From Burkholderiales bacterium (GTDB lineage Bacteria > Pseudomonadota > Gammaproteobacteria > Burkholderiales > Burkholderiaceae_C), in NCBI GenBank assembly GCA_947453585.1, contig CANGHQ010000010.1:1-14640 (forward strand): a stretch of 14,640 nucleotides of DNA, read 5' to 3'. A program made the position numbers and the translations under genes. Positions 12,171-14,640 of this stretch are shown here, one piece after another. The notes beneath the pieces were generated by a model, which saw only the letters and a program-made list of their open reading frames with translations, had not been told where the DNA came from and made no database searches. The stretch's first letter is position 1, and each line of letters begins with the position of its first letter.

Positions 12171-14030
12171 ATGCAGTCCACCCCCGTCGCCTCCGCCCCA
12201 CCTGCCGCCCCTGGCCTGGGCTTGCTGCTCCAGCCCACGCGCTACCTGTTCTTTACCGGCAAGGGCGGCGTAGGCAAAACCTCCCTCTCCGCCGCCGTGG
12301 CGCTCAAGCTCGCCTACGCAGGCAAACGCGTGCTCTTGGTAAGCACCGACGCGGCCTCTAACCTGGACGAAATGCTGGGCGTGCCGCTGCGCAACAGCGC
12401 CACCGCCGTGCCCGGCGCACCCGGGCTGTGGGTCTTGAACATTGACCCAGACCAAGCGGCCGAAAGCTACCGCCTGCGCGTGTTGGCGCAAATGGGCGAG
12501 GCCGCCACCGACCTGGAGCGCGCCACCGTGCGCGAGCAACTCTCGGGCGCCTGCACTACCGAGATCGCGTCCTTTGACGAATTTGCCACCCTGCTGGCAG
12601 ACACCGGCAGCTACGACCACGTGGTGTTTGACACGGCGCCCACTGGCCACACCCTGCGCTTGCTCAGCCTGCCTAAAGCCTGGAGCGGCTTTTTGGCTGG
12701 CAACGACCGGGGCGCTTCGTGCCTGGGGCCGCATTCGGGCCTGAAGATGCAAGAGCGCCGCTTTCAGGTGGCGCTGGCCGCGCTGAGCGACCCGGCGCAA
12801 ACCAGCGTGGTGCTGGTGACCCGCGCCGACACCAGCGCCATGAACGAGGCCGCGCGCACCTGCGAGGAACTCAAAGCCCTGGGCCTGCACAACCAGCGCT
12901 TGGTGGTCAACGGGGTGTTTCACGCCAGCAAGCAGCAAGACCGCGTGGCCCACGCCATCGAGTTGCTGGAACAGCAGGTGCTGGCTGCGATGCCACCGGC
13001 CCTGCAGTCTTTGGCGCAAGACCAGGTGCCGCTGCGCGCCTTTGACACCGTGGGCTTGCCCGCCTTGCGCAGCCTCTTGCCGGGCAGCGCCGCAGCACCC
13101 GTGGTGGCCCTTGCCCCGGCGCCAGACGCACCGGCGCTCGCTGGTTTGGCGGCCTTGGCCGATGAGCTGGCGCAGACCGACCACGGGTTGATCATGGTCA
13201 TGGGCAAAGGCGGCGTCGGCAAAACCACGGTCGCCGCCGCGCTGGCCCTGGGCCTGGTGCAACGCGGTAAAACCGTGCACTTAAGCACCACCGACCCCGC
13301 CGCCCACCTGGCCTGCACCCTGGACGGCGAAGTGCCCGGCCTGCGCGTAGACCGCATTGACCCCCGGCTTGAGACCCAGCGCTACATCGACAAGATGATG
13401 GCCAGCAAAGGCGCGGGCCTGGACGCGCAGGAGCGCGCCCTGCTGCTCGAAGACCTGCAGTCGCCCTGCACCGAAGAGGTGGCGGTGTTCCACGCGTTTT
13501 CGCGCATCGTCAACGAAGGGCGCAGCGCCTTTGTGGTGCTCGACACCGCGCCCACCGGCCACTCGCTGCTGCTGATGGATGCCACCGGCGCCTACCACCG
13601 GCAAACCCTGCACGAGTTCGCCAGCCTGGGACAGGCCCGCGTGGTCACGCCGCTCATGCGCCTGCAAGACGGGGCCTATACCCGCATCATTTTGGTCACC
13701 CTGCCCGAGACCACGCCGGTGTCGCAAGCCCAAGCCTTGCAAGACGACTTGCGCCGCGCTGGCATCGAGCCCTATGCCTGGGTGGTCAACAAAAGCCTGC
13801 TCGCCGCTGGCACCACCGACCCCTTGCTGGCCGCGCGCCTGCACACCGAAGCCCGGCAAATGGCCCGCCTGGCCCATGGCGTAGCGGCCAAGACCTTTGT
13901 ACTGCCCTGGCGCGCGCAGCCGCCGGTTGGCGTGGCCGAACTCACGCAACTGGTGACCGCTGCCCCCGCTGACGCCCTCACAAATACGCCTTCCGCCGCC
14001 CGCGTCAGAGACCATGAACACGCTGCCTGA
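12171..14030 (+). CDS. arsA: Arsenical pump-driving ATPase ArsA (two-domain)
   Basis: This 619-residue protein has two homologous ATPase halves, each with a P-loop, GKGGVGKTS (30-38) and GKGGVGKTT (345-353), and the family signature DTAPTGHT (154-161) and DTAPTGHS (458-465). The three cysteines that bind As(III)/Sb(III) in E. coli ArsA are kept: C128 in SGACTTEIASFDEF, C184 in RGASCLGP and C433 in SPCTEEVAVF. ArsA normally sits on an ArsB or Acr3 carrier and powers metalloid efflux, with ArsD as metallochaperone. Length is slightly above the E. coli protein (583) because of an Ala/Pro-rich N-terminus and a longer linker (about 303-338). The ATG at 12171 is the best start because the GAAAGAA just upstream may serve as a ribosome site; ATGs at 12132 and 12141 and a TTG at 12111 are alternatives. 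Its last 17 bases overlap the following transporter gene. Confidence 0.93.
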   Translation: MQSTPVASAPPAAPGLGLLLQPTRYLFFTGKGGVGKTSLSAAVALKLAYAGKRVLLVSTDAASNLDEMLGVPLRNSATAVPGAPGLWVLNIDPDQAAESYRLRVLAQMGEAATDLERATVREQLSGACTTEIASFDEFATLLADTGSYDHVVFDTAPTGHTLRLLSLPKAWSGFLAGNDRGASCLGPHSGLKMQERRFQVALAALSDPAQTSVVLVTRADTSAMNEAARTCEELKALGLHNQRLVVNGVFHASKQQDRVAHAIELLEQQVLAAMPPALQSLAQDQVPLRAFDTVGLPALRSLLPGSAAAPVVALAPAPDAPALAGLAALADELAQTDHGLIMVMGKGGVGKTTVAAALALGLVQRGKTVHLSTTDPAAHLACTLDGEVPGLRVDRIDPRLETQRYIDKMMASKGAGLDAQERALLLEDLQSPCTEEVAVFHAFSRIVNEGRSAFVVLDTAPTGHSLLLMDATGAYHRQTLHEFASLGQARVVTPLMRLQDGAYTRIILVTLPETTPVSQAQALQDDLRRAGIEPYAWVVNKSLLAAGTTDPLLAARLHTEARQMARLAHGVAAKTFVLPWRAQPPVGVAELTQLVTAAPADALTNTPSAARVRDHEHAA

Positions 14031-14640
14031 ACCCCTGCTCCCCAAAATCCCCCTGACCATCTGGGCGCTGAGTTTTGTCAGCCTGCTGACCGACATTTCC
14101 TCAGAAATGGTGCACAGCCTTTTGCCCATGTTTTTGGTGGGCACGCTGGGCGCCAGCGCGTTGGTGCTGGGGCTGATTGAAGGCCTGGCCGAATCCACGG
14201 CGCTGGTGGTCAAGGTGTTTTCTGGCGCCCTGAGCGACTACTGGGGCCAGCGCAAGCGCCTGGCGGTGGCGGGTTATGCCCTGAGCGCGCTGACCAAGCC
14301 GGTGTTTCCGCTGGCGTCATCGGTCGCCATGGTGCTGGCCGCGCGCTTTGTAGACCGGGTGGGCAAGGGCGTGCGTGACGCACCGCGCGACGCGCTGGTG
14401 GCAGACATCACGCCGCCGTCCATTCGTGGCGCCGCTTTTGGCCTGCGCCAGGCGCTCGACACCGTGGGCGCGGTGCTCGGGCCGCTGCTGGCCGCAGGCC
14501 TAATGCTGCTGTGGGCCAATGACTTTCGCCTGGTGTTTTGGGTGGCCACGGTGCCCGCGCTGCTGGCGGTATTGCTGATCGTGACCACAGTGCACGAGCC
14601 CGCGCGCCTAGTGGGCGTGGCGCGCAGCAACCCCATTCAG
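14014..14640 (+). CDS. MFS transporter (partial, N-terminal 209 residues)
   Basis: The gene starts at the ATG at 14014, inside the end of arsA (17-base overlap), and leaves the window after 209 residues. About six hydrophobic segments are visible. The major facilitator motif A appears as GALSDYWGQRKRL between helices 2 and 3, and FVDRVGKGVRDAPRDALVAD is typical of a family of proteobacterial MFS exporters. The opening TDISSEM is also typical of it. It lacks the features I know for ArsJ, and the GAPDH-like partner of ArsJ is not upstream. Because of the overlap it is probably translated with ArsA, so it may move a metalloid or organoarsenical, as the MFS protein ArsK does; this is inference from position only. 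A ribosome site may be the purine run CAGAGACC before the ATG. Confidence 0.85.
   Translation, partial: MNTLPEPLLPKIPLTIWALSFVSLLTDISSEMVHSLLPMFLVGTLGASALVLGLIEGLAESTALVVKVFSGALSDYWGQRKRLAVAGYALSALTKPVFPLASSVAMVLAARFVDRVGKGVRDAPRDALVADITPPSIRGAAFGLRQALDTVGAVLGPLLAAGLMLLWANDFRLVFWVATVPALLAVLLIVTTVHEPARLVGVARSNPIQ

Noticed and set aside
11862..13280. Long open frame (472 codons) on the minus strand
   Set aside because: It runs antisense to arsA, whose P-loops and cysteine motifs are unmistakable, and overlaps the better supported 73-residue gene in another frame. The product is low-complexity His/Gln/Gly/Ala.
13281..14213. Open frame (310 codons) on the minus strand
   Set aside because: Antisense to the second half of arsA and the start of the MFS gene; composition matches a mirror frame.
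1..14640. Mobile elements, CRISPR arrays, tRNA or rRNA genes, toxin-antitoxin pairs
   Set aside because: No transposase, integrase, direct-repeat array, cloverleaf or rRNA-like stretch was seen on reading through; gene order and composition look uniform and chromosomal.

Overview
The window is high-GC, gene-dense DNA with no mobile element, tRNA, rRNA or CRISPR array that I can see. Gene content, the divergent apaG/rpe pair, the COG2907-type flavoprotein and the codon bias toward G/C third positions suggest a betaproteobacterium of the order Burkholderiales, probably Comamonadaceae (Rhodoferax/Polaromonas-like). That placement is inference from gene order and protein style, not from a marker gene.

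Layout. (1) 1-312, minus: N-terminal part of a COG2907-type FAD oxidoreductase, running off the left edge. (2) 479-1854, plus: a diiron ferritin-like/acyl-ACP-desaturase-like protein whose stop overlaps the start (ATGA) of a heptose-1-phosphate adenylyltransferase. (3) 1967-3156, plus: an iron-uptake pair, a secreted cupredoxin-like protein and an FTR1-type permease. Its promoter region carries a perfect TTGAC-N4-GTCAA palindrome, a Fur-box-like element and a -10-like TAGAAT in an order that fits activation by an FNR/CRP-family protein and repression by Fur. (4) 8100 down to 3175, minus: a tightly packed six-gene run, apaG-thiL-pgpA-pncC-lysE/argO-FMN glutamate-synthase-like protein, with 4-base stop/start overlaps at several junctions. 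(5) 8188-11740, plus: rpe, a YbaL/Kef-type cation antiporter with an NAD-binding RCK domain, and an adenosine-deaminase-family protein that looks more like the bacterial adenine deaminases. (6) 11785-12006, minus: an unrecognised 73-residue gene with a perfect Shine-Dalgarno sequence and a possible terminator. (7) 12171-14640, plus: a full two-domain ArsA ATPase with all three metalloid-site cysteines, overlapping the start of an MFS transporter that runs off the right edge.

How the parts may work together. The iron module (cupredoxin-like plus FTR1), its putative oxygen/iron-responsive promoter and the nearby diiron protein suggest iron handling under low oxygen. The minus-strand operon mixes cofactor metabolism (thiamine diphosphate, NMN salvage), phosphatidylglycerol synthesis and amino-acid export. 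The ArsA/MFS pair is probably metalloid resistance, but the usual arsD, arsB/acr3 and arsR are not visible here.

Most of the window is ordinary chromosomal housekeeping. The best candidates for something under-described are the diiron-protein/heptose-adenylyltransferase fusion-like operon, the minimal cupredoxin-FTR1 system with its compound promoter, and the ArsA-MFS pair next to an orphan small gene.
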